Shown here piece by piece: positions 1 through 7,000 of a DNA stretch of 64,000 bases. How positions within the stretch are numbered: the stretch's first letter is position 1; every line of letters starts with the position of its first letter. Below the pieces are notes generated by a model. The model was not told the origin of the DNA, searched no databases, and worked only from the letters and a program-made list of their open reading frames with translations. The DNA comes from RHKX01 sp046330415 (GTDB lineage Bacteria > Actinomycetota > Thermoleophilia > Solirubrobacterales > 70-9). The position numbers and the translations under genes are program-made. The DNA lies in contig JAXLSW010000007.1 in the NCBI GenBank assembly GCA_046330415.1, positions 242,798 to 306,797 on the forward strand. Reading direction: 5' to 3'.

Positions 1-367
1 CCACCTCGTGGCCCGCGGTGGGGACGCCGGCCTCCGCCATCGCCTCCTTGGCGTAGACCTTCGAGCCCTCGAGCTGGGCGGCCGCCGCGCTGGGACCGAA
101 CGCGGCGATGCCGGCCTCGCCGAGCGCGTCAACGAGGCCGGCGACCAGCGGAGCCTCGGGCCCGACGACGACGAGGTCGACCTCGCGCTCACGGGCGGCG
201 GTGACGATCCCCGCGATGTCGTCGCCCGCGATGTCGAGCAGCTCGGCGTCGGCGCCGATCCCGGGGTTGCCGGGCGCGCAGAGGATGTCGGGGCCGCGGT
301 CGGAGCGGGCGAGCGCGCGGACGATCGCGTGCTCGCGGCCGCCGCCGCCGATCACGAGGACCTTCAA
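1..367 (-). CDS. purD: Phosphoribosylamine-glycine ligase, N-terminal part (cut by window edge)
   Basis: Second step of de novo purine synthesis: ATP-dependent joining of glycine to phosphoribosylamine in the cytosol. About 122 N-terminal codons are present and the rest lies beyond base 1. The translation opens with the family signature VLVIGGGGREHAI. It continues with APGNPGIG and VVGPEAPL and runs into FGPSAAAAQLEGSK, all typical of the PurD N-domain and the start of the ATP-grasp part. I chose the TTG at 365-367 because it places the GGGGREH motif at the usual distance from the N terminus. The gene follows a GYD-domain gene on the same strand with a 48-base gap, so the two may be co-transcribed. 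Confidence 0.93.
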   Translation of the reverse strand, partial: MKVLVIGGGGREHAIVRALARSDRGPDILCAPGNPGIGADAELLDIAGDDIAGIVTAAREREVDLVVVGPEAPLVAGLVDALGEAGIAAFGPSAAAAQLEGSKVYAKEAMAEAGVPTAGHEV

Positions 368-415
368 GTCAGATTCTCCGGCCCGCCCGCCTCCATCGCC
401 CGCCCGCCCGGCCCT

Positions 416-697
416 CTAGAGGGACCCGGCGAAGTCTTCGCTGGGGATCGCGTTGAGGGTCTCGTTGACGGTCGTGCCGCGGGAGCCGAGCTCGACGGAG
501 GCCTTCGCCATGGTCTCGGCGTCGTCGGCCTCGACGACGCTGATGAAGTCGTATTGGCCCAGCGTCGCCCACTGGTGGTGGACCTTGAGACCGATCTGCT
601 CCATCTCCCGGTTCACCTCGGCGATCCGGTCGGGGTTGTTCTTGATCGTCTTCACGCCCTCGCTGGTCAGCTTGGTCAGCAGGATGAAATGCGGCAA
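416..697 (-). CDS. GYD-domain protein
   Basis: A 93-residue protein starting PHFILLTKLTSEG, with the central GQYD motif and the alternating strand/helix pattern of the GYD family (small ferredoxin-like alpha/beta proteins, often dimeric, of unknown biochemical role). A TTG start at 695-697 is chosen because a GAGGAG ribosome site lies just upstream and the family begins at this point. A longer reading frame upstream has no family-like sequence. It sits directly upstream of purD on the same strand, so co-expression is likely, but a purine role is not established. Confidence 0.82.
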   Translation of the reverse strand: MPHFILLTKLTSEGVKTIKNNPDRIAEVNREMEQIGLKVHHQWATLGQYDFISVVEADDAETMAKASVELGSRGTTVNETLNAIPSEDFAGSL

Positions 698-805
698 GTT
701 CCTCTCCTCCTCGGTTGTGGGCTCGCATCCCGAGTTCTCGCAGGTCGTCGCGATCGGTGCAACGCGGTCCCCGCAGGGCACCTCCGTGCCGGGGCGATCC
801 CGCGT

Positions 806-1720
806 TCAGCCCGCGACGAACCGGCCGACCGCGCCCGCGTCGGCGGAGCGGAACGAGTGCGTGACGAAGGGATAGCTACCAGCCTCGGGGAAGGTGAGCT
901 CGAAGGTCGCGGCCCCTCCCGCCGGGATGCCGAAGGTGGAGACCCCCGTGAGCTGGTTGGCGGGGTTGCCGTCGGGCTGGACGGTGTCGAAGATGTCGCC
1001 GACGACATGGAAGTCGCTGGGTTCCGTCGGGCCGGCGTCGACGACGTAGATCCGGACCGGCTCGCCGATGGGCACCTCGATTGGATGACGCGCGTAGCGC
1101 TCGGCGCGGCCGTTGAAGACGACGAACCGGGGCAGCTCGCTCTGCATCGCCTCGTAGCTGGAGTGCAGCAGGTTCCCGCGGACGCTGCCGTAGAACTCGC
1201 TCTGCACCAGCATCACCTCCTGGGCGGGCGGGCGGGGCACCGCGGGGTCGACGATGATCATCCCGTACATCCCCATACCGATGTGCTCGAGCGCCGGGGA
1301 TGTGCCGCAGTGGTACATGTAGACGCCCGGGTGCTCGGCGACGAAGGAGAACGTCTTGCTGCCGCCGGGGCGGACGTCGGAGAACCCCACGCTGGGGGCG
1401 ATCCGAGCGGCGTGGAAGTCGATCGAGTGGTACCCGGGGTGGCCCTCCCATCGTTTCTTCTTCGCGTTCTCGAGCGTGACCTCGACGGTGTCGCCCTCGG
1501 TCACGCGGACGACGGGTCCGGGCACCGTCCCGTTGAACGTCCAGGCGTGCATCTTCACCCCGGGCGCGACCTTGACCAGTTCGGGCTCCGCCTTCAGGTG
1601 AACCGGGACGACGGCGGCTGTCGCCGGTTCCGCTGCGAGCGCTCCGAGGGCGATGGCGAGGAGGGCGGCCATGCCGACGGCGCGCACCTCCCTGCCGAGG
1701 TAGGTCGCACAGCGGAGCAT
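806..1720 (-). CDS. AniA/NirK-like two-domain multicopper oxidase, exported
   Basis: A 304-residue secreted cupredoxin protein with a signal peptide (residues about 1-36) and two cupredoxin domains. The copper ligands of AniA-type nitrite reductase can be matched by eye: type-1 ligands His98, Cys138, His146 and Met151; type-2 ligands His103, His137 and His288; catalytic pair Asp101 (in HSIDFH) and His238 (in DFHVVGDIFD). The spacing Cys-8-His follows the AniA (class II) pattern. The family reduces nitrite to NO using a trimer with copper sites at subunit interfaces. No other denitrification gene lies nearby, so a different oxidase role is possible. A TAGCTT -10-like box ends six bases before the ATG, which suggests a leaderless mRNA. 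Confidence 0.82.
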   Translation of the reverse strand: MLRCATYLGREVRAVGMAALLAIALGALAAEPATAAVVPVHLKAEPELVKVAPGVKMHAWTFNGTVPGPVVRVTEGDTVEVTLENAKKKRWEGHPGYHSIDFHAARIAPSVGFSDVRPGGSKTFSFVAEHPGVYMYHCGTSPALEHIGMGMYGMIIVDPAVPRPPAQEVMLVQSEFYGSVRGNLLHSSYEAMQSELPRFVVFNGRAERYARHPIEVPIGEPVRIYVVDAGPTEPSDFHVVGDIFDTVQPDGNPANQLTGVSTFGIPAGGAATFELTFPEAGSYPFVTHSFRSADAGAVGRFVAG

Positions 1721-1734
1721 GTGGTGAAGCTAGC

Positions 1735-1748
1735 GCCGGGATCCCGGC
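1735..1748. promoter_or_regulatory. 14-bp perfect palindrome upstream of the copper oxidase gene
   Basis: GCCGGGATCCCGGC is self-complementary over its full length. It lies in the 44-base gap between the methyltransferase stop and the copper oxidase start, immediately upstream of the proposed -10 box (1727-1732, minus strand). It could be an operator for the oxidase gene or a short terminator for the preceding gene; there is no T tract. Confidence 0.35.
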
Positions 1749-1764
1749 CGCTCATGCGTGCTGG

Positions 1765-2451
1765 CTACTGATCGGCCTCGGTGGTCGAGGGGCGACCGGG
1801 CTTGACCGCGACGCCCTGCACCAGGGGCTTGGTGATCTCGGGCGCCTTCGGCGTGCGCCCGCGCTCGAGCTCCTCGACGACGAGCGGCGAGGCCTCCAGC
1901 GACGCGACCGTGTCGCGGTTGCAGCGGCAGCCGTGGCCGACGAACTTCCAGGGACGCTCGAAGCGATCCTGCCTGCGCGCCAGGCGCGGGTCGTCGGGCG
2001 AGCGCACGTGCTCCATGAACAGGAGCCGCCCGCCCGGCTTCAGCACCCTGTCGACCTCGGCCAGCGTCGCCGGGAGGTCGTCGACGGTGCAGAGGACGAG
2101 GGTGACGACGACGGTGTCGATCGAGGCGTCCTCCACCGGGAGCCGCTCCGCCGGTGCGACGACGACGCGCGCCTCGCGACCGCTCGCGGCGACCCGCTCG
2201 CGGAGCTGCTTGGCCATCGGCTCGAAGGGCTCGGTGAGGATCAGCTCGCTGACCGCGCCGGGGTAGTGGGCGAGGTTCACCCCGGTCCCGGCTCCCAGCT
2301 CCAGCGTCCGGCCGCTCGCTTCCGCGAGCAGGCGCTCCCGGCGCTCGCCGAGCCCGGCCTCCTCGGAGGCCGCGAGCATGCGGTCATACAGCGACGCGAA
2401 CAGGCGACCCCAGGTCGCGTCGTAGGCGCGGGAGACCGCCGAGCCGCTCAC
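1765..2451 (-). CDS. Class I SAM-dependent methyltransferase
   Basis: A 228-residue Rossmann-fold methyltransferase. Motif I is LELGAGTGVNL near residue 50. The acidic residue after strand 2 is in LTEPFEPM. The motif-IV-like region is DTVVVTLVLCTVDD, and the post-motif PGGRLLFMEHVRSPD resembles the UbiE/METTL7 branch. The substrate cannot be read from the sequence. It overlaps the upstream SRPBCC gene by four bases (ATGA), so these genes are translationally coupled. A Cys-containing stretch (GHGCRCNRD) matches the METTL7-like subgroup. Confidence 0.85.
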   Translation of the reverse strand: MSGSAVSRAYDATWGRLFASLYDRMLAASEEAGLGERRERLLAEASGRTLELGAGTGVNLAHYPGAVSELILTEPFEPMAKQLRERVAASGREARVVVAPAERLPVEDASIDTVVVTLVLCTVDDLPATLAEVDRVLKPGGRLLFMEHVRSPDDPRLARRQDRFERPWKFVGHGCRCNRDTVASLEASPLVVEELERGRTPKAPEITKPLVQGVAVKPGRPSTTEADQ

Positions 2452-2927
2452 GACGCCCCCGTTGCCAGCAGCGCCGGGATCGAGTCGCGGCGGAAGTCGA
2501 AGATGCGGTCGAGGTCGCGGTGGACGATCAGGTGCTCGGCGATCGTCCCCAGCGGCCCGAAGCGGTGCCCGTAGCGCACGAGGTCGGTCATCCGCGTCCG
2601 CTCAGCGCCGCCGTCGCCGCGGATCGGCTCGAAGGTGTGGGTGTGATGCCAGAGGGCGTAGGGCCCGCGGATCTGGCGGTCGACGAACCCGTGAGGGGGA
2701 TCCCACTCCTCGATCCGGGTCAGCCAGGAGACCGGCACCCCGTGCAGCCGCAGCCGGTAGCGGATCAGGGTCCCGGCTTGGATCTCGCCGGGAACCTCGG
2801 AGGTGATCCGGAAGCGCAGGAGCGGCGGCGTGATCGCCTCCAGGTTCTCGGCCCGCGAGAAGAACTCGAACGCCTCCTCGACCGGGACGTCGAGGACCTG
2901 TTCGCGGCGTAGGACCCGCTCGCGCAT
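2448..2927 (-). CDS. SRPBCC-family ligand-binding protein
   Basis: A 159-residue START/Bet v1-like protein. It has the typical opening of these domains (VLDVPVEEAFEFFSRAENLEAITPP) and a later segment with RYRLRLHGVPVSWLTRIEEW. The closest described group is the actinobacterial cyclase/dehydrase-like SRPBCC proteins. The fold makes a hydrophobic pocket; the ligand is unknown. Its ATG overlaps the stop of the upstream glycosyltransferase by one base (TGATG), and its stop overlaps the methyltransferase start, giving a tightly coupled three-gene unit. Confidence 0.8.
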   Translation of the reverse strand: MRERVLRREQVLDVPVEEAFEFFSRAENLEAITPPLLRFRITSEVPGEIQAGTLIRYRLRLHGVPVSWLTRIEEWDPPHGFVDRQIRGPYALWHHTHTFEPIRGDGGAERTRMTDLVRYGHRFGPLGTIAEHLIVHRDLDRIFDFRRDSIPALLATGAS

Positions 2928-4099
2928 CAGTCCGCTGTTCGGGCGGGAGCGACCGATTCGAGCAGCGACGTGAGGTCCCGCACGGTGTCGTCCCAGTTCA
3001 ACTCCTCACGCCGCCGCCGCACTCCGTCGGCGAGCAGCTCACGCTCACCGGGGTCGGCGAGTCGCTCGATCGCCTTGGTCAGCGCCGCCACGTCGGGCTT
3101 GTAGGCGCGGATCCCCGACCGCGGCGCGTTGCCGTCAGGGACGCCGGGGACGAGGACGCCGTTGACGCCTTCGTGGATGACCTCGTTCATCGGCGCGTTG
3201 TCGTTGGTGATCGTCGGGACGCCGAGCGCGGTCGCCTCGTAGAGGTGCAGGCCGAGCCCCTCCCAGCGGCTCGGGGCGAGGCAGACGTCGGCGGCGGCGA
3301 ACATCGCCAGGTACTCCGCGTTGGGGAGGTCGGCCGTGACGAGCTCGATCCGGTGGTCACGGATCCCGAACCGCGAGCCGCCGCGAGCGAGCTGCTTGAC
3401 GCGCTTCGCCTGCCGCTCGACCTGGGCTTTGAGGACGAGCCGGAGCTCCCTCCCCTCAGCCTTGCGGAACGCCTCGATGGTCTGGGCGAGCGGCTTGCGC
3501 TTGCTCATGAACCCGCCGGGGAAGAGGTAGACGACGTCGTCCTCGTTGCCGCCGGGGAAGCCGTAGGGGGAGATCCAGCCGGGCTCCGCGCGCTCGGCGC
3601 GCAGGCGGTCCCCGAGCTCGACCAGCTCCGGGAAGCAGCCCCAGCGGACGCGGAAGGTCTCGATCCCCATCTCCGCGTAGCGGCGATGCTCCGCTCCGGT
3701 CAGCGAGTAGATCCGGTCGAAGGCTTCGACGGCGATGTCGACGTGCTCGTCGGCGAAGTGCTCCCAGACGAAACGGCCGACGGTGCGGACGCCCCGCTTG
3801 CGCAGCTGCGTGATCTCAGGGAACTGGTAGTTCTGGTCGAACATGACCAGGTCGAGCTGGTTCTCCTCCGCCCAGTTCACGTACTCGTCGAGGGGGATCT
3901 GGTAGTCGCTCGCCGCGGTGACGCCCTCCTGCGCCCAGACGCCGCTGCGGTCGATCCAGTCGGGCTTGATGTTCGTCTTGCGCGTCGGCCGCGCGAGCAC
4001 GAACGTCTCGTGCCCGAGGCCGTCGAGGGCGCTGCGGATCTGCCGCGCGACGACGGCCTGTCCGCGGTTGAACCAGTAGGCGACGATCCCGATCCGCAT
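2927..4099 (-). CDS. Family 4-type (GT-B) glycosyltransferase
   Basis: A 390-residue retaining glycosyltransferase of the GT-B fold. The N-terminal acceptor domain begins IGIVAYWFNRGQAVVARQI. The C-terminal nucleotide-sugar domain contains APSRWEGLGLHLYEA, with the E-x7-E motif, followed by LGVPTITNDNAP. The family transfers sugars from NDP-sugars to lipids, proteins or polysaccharide; the acceptor is not predictable here. It leads a three-gene minus-strand unit. Its 161-base upstream region is shared with a divergent exported protein and contains the 46-bp dyad at 4169-4214. Confidence 0.88.
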   Translation of the reverse strand: MRIGIVAYWFNRGQAVVARQIRSALDGLGHETFVLARPTRKTNIKPDWIDRSGVWAQEGVTAASDYQIPLDEYVNWAEENQLDLVMFDQNYQFPEITQLRKRGVRTVGRFVWEHFADEHVDIAVEAFDRIYSLTGAEHRRYAEMGIETFRVRWGCFPELVELGDRLRAERAEPGWISPYGFPGGNEDDVVYLFPGGFMSKRKPLAQTIEAFRKAEGRELRLVLKAQVERQAKRVKQLARGGSRFGIRDHRIELVTADLPNAEYLAMFAAADVCLAPSRWEGLGLHLYEATALGVPTITNDNAPMNEVIHEGVNGVLVPGVPDGNAPRSGIRAYKPDVAALTKAIERLADPGERELLADGVRRRREELNWDDTVRDLTSLLESVAPARTAD

Positions 4100-4168
4100 C
4101 CCCGCAAGGCTTGCATGACCGCCCTCCGGGTGTCCCCGCGGACGGTGGCGTCGACCTCGCCACCCCGC

Positions 4169-4214
4169 CGAACGTCACTGAATGCGCCCTATAGGGAGTA
4201 CGCGGTGACGTTCG
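4169..4214. promoter_or_regulatory. 46-bp centred dyad in a divergent intergenic region
   Basis: The outer arms CGAACGTCAC (4169-4178) and GTGACGTTCG (4205-4214) are perfect inverted repeats. The centre CCCTATAGGG (4187-4196) is a perfect palindrome. Both share the same symmetry axis, between 4191 and 4192. The eight-base segments between them pair partly. About 18 of 23 positions are complementary, not counting two G-T wobbles. The element sits between divergent genes starting at 4099 (minus) and 4261 (plus), so it is best read as an operator or a regulatory hairpin. Confidence 0.6.
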
Positions 4215-4260
4215 ATGAGCGGGAGGGCGCGTCGCCCGTCGTCGCTACCCTCGCCGCCGG

Positions 4261-5235
4261 ATGCGCCTCGCCACCTTCCGCGCAAGCAGATGGCCCGCTC
4301 CGGTCGCGCTGTCGATGCTCGCGGCACTCGCCGCGGCCGCGCCGGCCTTCGCGAGCGGGCCCGAACCCCTCAGCGCCGCCGAGTTCCGCGCCCGAACGGC
4401 CGCGATCCCGCGTGAGGTTCGCGCGCCCATCCCTCCCGTCTCGCCCCTTGCCCCGCAGCTGGGAGCGGACGAGGGCGAGCCCATCCTCCCCGCCAACCGC
4501 GTCGTCGCCATCTACGGCGCCCCGCAGCTCGGCTCCACCGCGCTCGGGGAGCGCTCCTCGCGCGGCGCCGCGAAGCTCGCCGCTCGCCAGGCGCGTGCCT
4601 ACGTCAAGCGTGGCGAGCGCCCCGCGATCCCGGCGCTCGATCTGATCGGTGTGGTCGCCAACTCGACGCCGGGGCCCGACCGCCTCTACCGGACCCGCCA
4701 GCCCGACGACCTCATCGCCGAGTACCTGAAGCGCGTGCGCGCGATCGGCGGCCGGCTGATGATCGACATCCAGCCGGGACGCTCCCCGATCCTCGACGAG
4801 ATCGAGCACCTCGAGCCGTGGCTGGCGGAGCCCGATGTCGACCTCGCCATCGACCCGGAGTGGAACGTCGGCCGCCACGGCGTCCCCGGCCAGACCGTCG
4901 GCAAGGCCACCGCGAGCGAGATCAACGCCGCCTCGCGGGAGCTGCAGCGGATCGTCGCCGACGAGGACCTGCCGCCGAAGATCCTCGTCGTCCACCAGTT
5001 CCACAAGGGCTCGATCCGCAAGCGCCGAGCGGTGAAGGAGCGCAGCGACGTCGAGGTCACCTTCAACTTCGACGGGATCGGTGCCCCGGGCCCCAAGGTC
5101 GCCGGCTACGAGGCGCTGGCTTCGAACGAACTCTTCAACGGCTTCTCCGTCTTCTACGACCTTGACACGAAGGTGATGTCGCCGCGGGAGATCCTCGCCC
5201 TCGAACCGGTTGTGGATTTCCTGCTCTACCAGTAG
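4261..5235 (+). CDS. Exported protein of unknown function
   Basis: A 324-residue protein with a clear Sec signal (ALSMLAALAAAAPAFAS, cleavage near residue 32). I do not recognise a named family. The mature part alternates predicted strands and helices with Asp/Glu at strand ends (DLIGVVANS, LMIDIQPG, DLAIDPEWNVG, ILVVHQFHK, VEVTFNFDGIG), which looks like a TIM-barrel-type fold related to glycoside-hydrolase-like proteins. That fold assignment is inference from the pattern only. The ATG follows a TACCCT -10-like box by nine bases. It is followed by an 65-base gap and a membrane gene on the same strand. Confidence 0.75.
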   Translation: MRLATFRASRWPAPVALSMLAALAAAAPAFASGPEPLSAAEFRARTAAIPREVRAPIPPVSPLAPQLGADEGEPILPANRVVAIYGAPQLGSTALGERSSRGAAKLAARQARAYVKRGERPAIPALDLIGVVANSTPGPDRLYRTRQPDDLIAEYLKRVRAIGGRLMIDIQPGRSPILDEIEHLEPWLAEPDVDLAIDPEWNVGRHGVPGQTVGKATASEINAASRELQRIVADEDLPPKILVVHQFHKGSIRKRRAVKERSDVEVTFNFDGIGAPGPKVAGYEALASNELFNGFSVFYDLDTKVMSPREILALEPVVDFLLYQ

Positions 5236-5300
5236 CCGCGAAGGCGCCGCGACCACGATCCGCCGGGACGCCGCGGGCGCTCAGCGGGTATGACCGTGCT

Positions 5301-5930
5301 GTGAATCGCGACGACGGCCCACTCTTCGGCGGGCGAGCCTGGCTCCCGGCGCTCCTGATCGTGCCGATGTTCCTCGGCTTCGCCTTCCTCGGCGTGCAGG
5401 GCGGAACTCTGATCGGCTCCCTCACCGTCGCCGGGATCGTGGTCTGGGCGATTCGGGCGAGCCCCGATGACCCGATCGAGATCGCCGAGCCGGGAGGTGG
5501 GGTGCGGGGCGGCGTCCTGGTGGTGCTGCTCACGCCGATCGAGGACCCGCCGGTCGCCGGCGTGCTCGCCGCGATCACCGATCCCTCCCGGCGCGAGGCG
5601 GGTGAGCCGCTGCTGCTCGCGCCGACGCGCCTCGGCCGCCTCGACCGCTTCTTCGGCGACATCGAGGCAGCCCGCTTCGAGAGCCAGCGTGTGCTTGCGG
5701 TCTCGGTCGCCACCCTCGCGGCCGCCGGGATCGAGGTCGAGGGCCGCGTCGGCGACGCCGACGTCGTCCTCGCCGTCGAGGACACGCTGAGGACCTACGC
5801 CGCGACCGAGGTCGTCGTCCTCGCGGTCTCCGGCGACGGCGAGAAGGCGATCGGCGAGCTCGAGCGGCGGCTGGAGATCCCACTACGGATCGTGGAGACG
5901 ACCGGCGCTCGAAGTCCCGAATCCGACTAG
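5301..5930 (+). CDS. Membrane-anchored protein with possible USP-like domain
   Basis: A 209-residue protein with two hydrophobic segments near the N terminus (about residues 13-30 and 34-50). A soluble alpha/beta region follows, beginning GGVLVVLLTPIED and ending VVVLAVSGDGEKAIGELE. The repeated strand-helix pattern and the hydrophobic beta-strand starts resemble universal-stress-protein-like Rossmann domains, but the ATP-binding G-x2-G-x9-G motif is not clear. The start is GTG at 5301; an ATG eleven bases upstream opens a frame that stops after four codons. Function unknown. Confidence 0.65.
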   Translation: MNRDDGPLFGGRAWLPALLIVPMFLGFAFLGVQGGTLIGSLTVAGIVVWAIRASPDDPIEIAEPGGGVRGGVLVVLLTPIEDPPVAGVLAAITDPSRREAGEPLLLAPTRLGRLDRFFGDIEAARFESQRVLAVSVATLAAAGIEVEGRVGDADVVLAVEDTLRTYAATEVVVLAVSGDGEKAIGELERRLEIPLRIVETTGARSPESD

Positions 5931-5968
5931 ATTGCCAGGCGTCGGGGCTTGACTCAGGATTGGATGGG

Positions 5969-6925
5969 ATGAAGTTGAGAAGGAATCGTGAGCTCCTACG
6001 AATTGCCCTCGCCGCGGTGTTGGCCATGCTGGTTGCGCCCGCACTCGCTCAGGCGTCGACCACCGTCGGGCAGGTGGACCCGCCCGGCCTCTTCCTGACC
6101 TGCAACACCGGCGGGGAGCCCGGCGAGATGGTGCAGGTGATCAACACGACGGGGAACAGCTACGCCGTCCCCACCGGCGGTGGTGTGATCACGAGCTGGA
6201 GCACCCAGGCGAGCGGCTCCGGGTCGATACGTCTGCGCGTATACAGCGCCACCTCCAGCGCCCAGTCGATCACGCCGGTCGCCGAGTCCGAACCGGTCGC
6301 GCTGGCTGCTGATGCCCAGCCCGCCCATCCGACGAGGATTCTGGTCAGCGGCGGCGAGCACATCGGTTTCGGGGTGAGCAACAGCGGAGGCACAGGCTGT
6401 GTGGCCGCCAACAACGATCCGACCGACGTGGTCGTGAGAGCCATAGGAAGCGGACCGCTCAACGTCTCCAACCCCATTGGGCTCCCCAACAGCGACGCGC
6501 AGTCGACGGCGCTGTTGAGCATCGCCGCAACCGTCGAGCCCGACGCCGATGGGGACGGCTTCGGCGATGACACCCAGGACCTCTGCCCGAGCCAGGCAAC
6601 CACCCAGTCAGCCTGCTCGAACGCCTTCACGATCGGCAAGCCGACCCTGAACAAGAAGAAGGGGACGGCGACCCTCAACGTCGACCTCCCGGGCCCGGGA
6701 TCGGTCTCGCTCTCGGGTGAGAGAGTCGCAAGCCAGGAGCTCACCGCCGCGACGGTGGGGACCGTCGCCCTGACCGTGAAGCCGACGGGCAAGGCGAAGA
6801 GGAAGCTCGCGAAGAAGGGCAAGCTCAAGGTCGGCTTCGACATCGCCTACACGCCGACGGGCGGCGAACAGGGCACGCAGCAGAAGTCGATCAAGCCGAG
6901 GAAGAAGGCGAAGCGGAAGCGGTAG
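5969..6925 (+). CDS. Secreted surface protein with TSP3-type Ca-binding motif and basic C-terminal module
   Basis: A 318-residue exported protein. It has a Sec signal peptide (cleavage after LAQA, near residue 29). A beta-rich domain follows (about 30-185), then a thrombospondin type 3-like calcium motif with Asp-rich spacing (DADGDGFGDDTQDLCPSQ, about 192-209). The C-terminal module of about 99 residues begins FTIGKPTLNKKKGTA and ends in a Lys/Arg run. The same module ends the beta-propeller protein at 10294. I prefer the ATG at 5969 over a TTG three codons upstream because it begins a classical n-region MKLRRNRE. Likely held in or on the cell wall; function unknown. Confidence 0.78.
   Translation: MKLRRNRELLRIALAAVLAMLVAPALAQASTTVGQVDPPGLFLTCNTGGEPGEMVQVINTTGNSYAVPTGGGVITSWSTQASGSGSIRLRVYSATSSAQSITPVAESEPVALAADAQPAHPTRILVSGGEHIGFGVSNSGGTGCVAANNDPTDVVVRAIGSGPLNVSNPIGLPNSDAQSTALLSIAATVEPDADGDGFGDDTQDLCPSQATTQSACSNAFTIGKPTLNKKKGTATLNVDLPGPGSVSLSGERVASQELTAATVGTVALTVKPTGKAKRKLAKKGKLKVGFDIAYTPTGGEQGTQQKSIKPRKKAKRKR
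6626..6925 (+). other. Shared C-terminal module, copy A
   Basis: Codes for the last 99 residues of the protein above, starting FTIGKP. It matches copy B (11479-11769) at FTIGKPxLNKKxGTA, at a PGxG turn, and at the near-identical KPTGKAKRKLAKKGK / RPKGKAKRKLVTKGK stretch. Both end in a strongly basic tail. The upstream domains of the two host proteins are unrelated, so the module is mobile between proteins. Confidence 0.75.
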
Positions 6926-6942
6926 TAGCCGCTGGGTTTGCA

Positions 6943-6971
6943 TTGACGCGGGGCGACGACGGGAGTACGTT
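6943..6971 (+). promoter_or_regulatory. Sigma-70-type promoter of first beta-helix gene
   Basis: -35 TTGACG (6943-6948), a 17-base spacer, and -10 TACGTT (6966-6971). This gives a 5' leader of about 22 bases before the GTG at 7001, containing a weak AGGGAG ribosome site. Confidence 0.65.
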
Positions 6972-7000
6972 CGGACAAGTCGAACAGGGAGATCGCTGTC

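Noticed and set aside
8..1771. A 587-codon open frame on the plus strand across the copper oxidase, GYD and purD genes
   Set aside because: It is the reverse-complement shadow of three well-recognised genes. Its translation is Arg/Gly/Ala/Asp-rich with no family signature.
4187..4206. Resemblance of CCCTATAGGGAG to a phage T7 promoter start
   Set aside because: Only the core TATAGGGAG resembles it; the rest of the T7 promoter is missing. The palindrome is better explained by the local dyad.
5949..5974. TTGACT as a -35 of the gene at 5969
   Set aside because: A -10 at the right spacing would fall inside the coding start and reads poorly.
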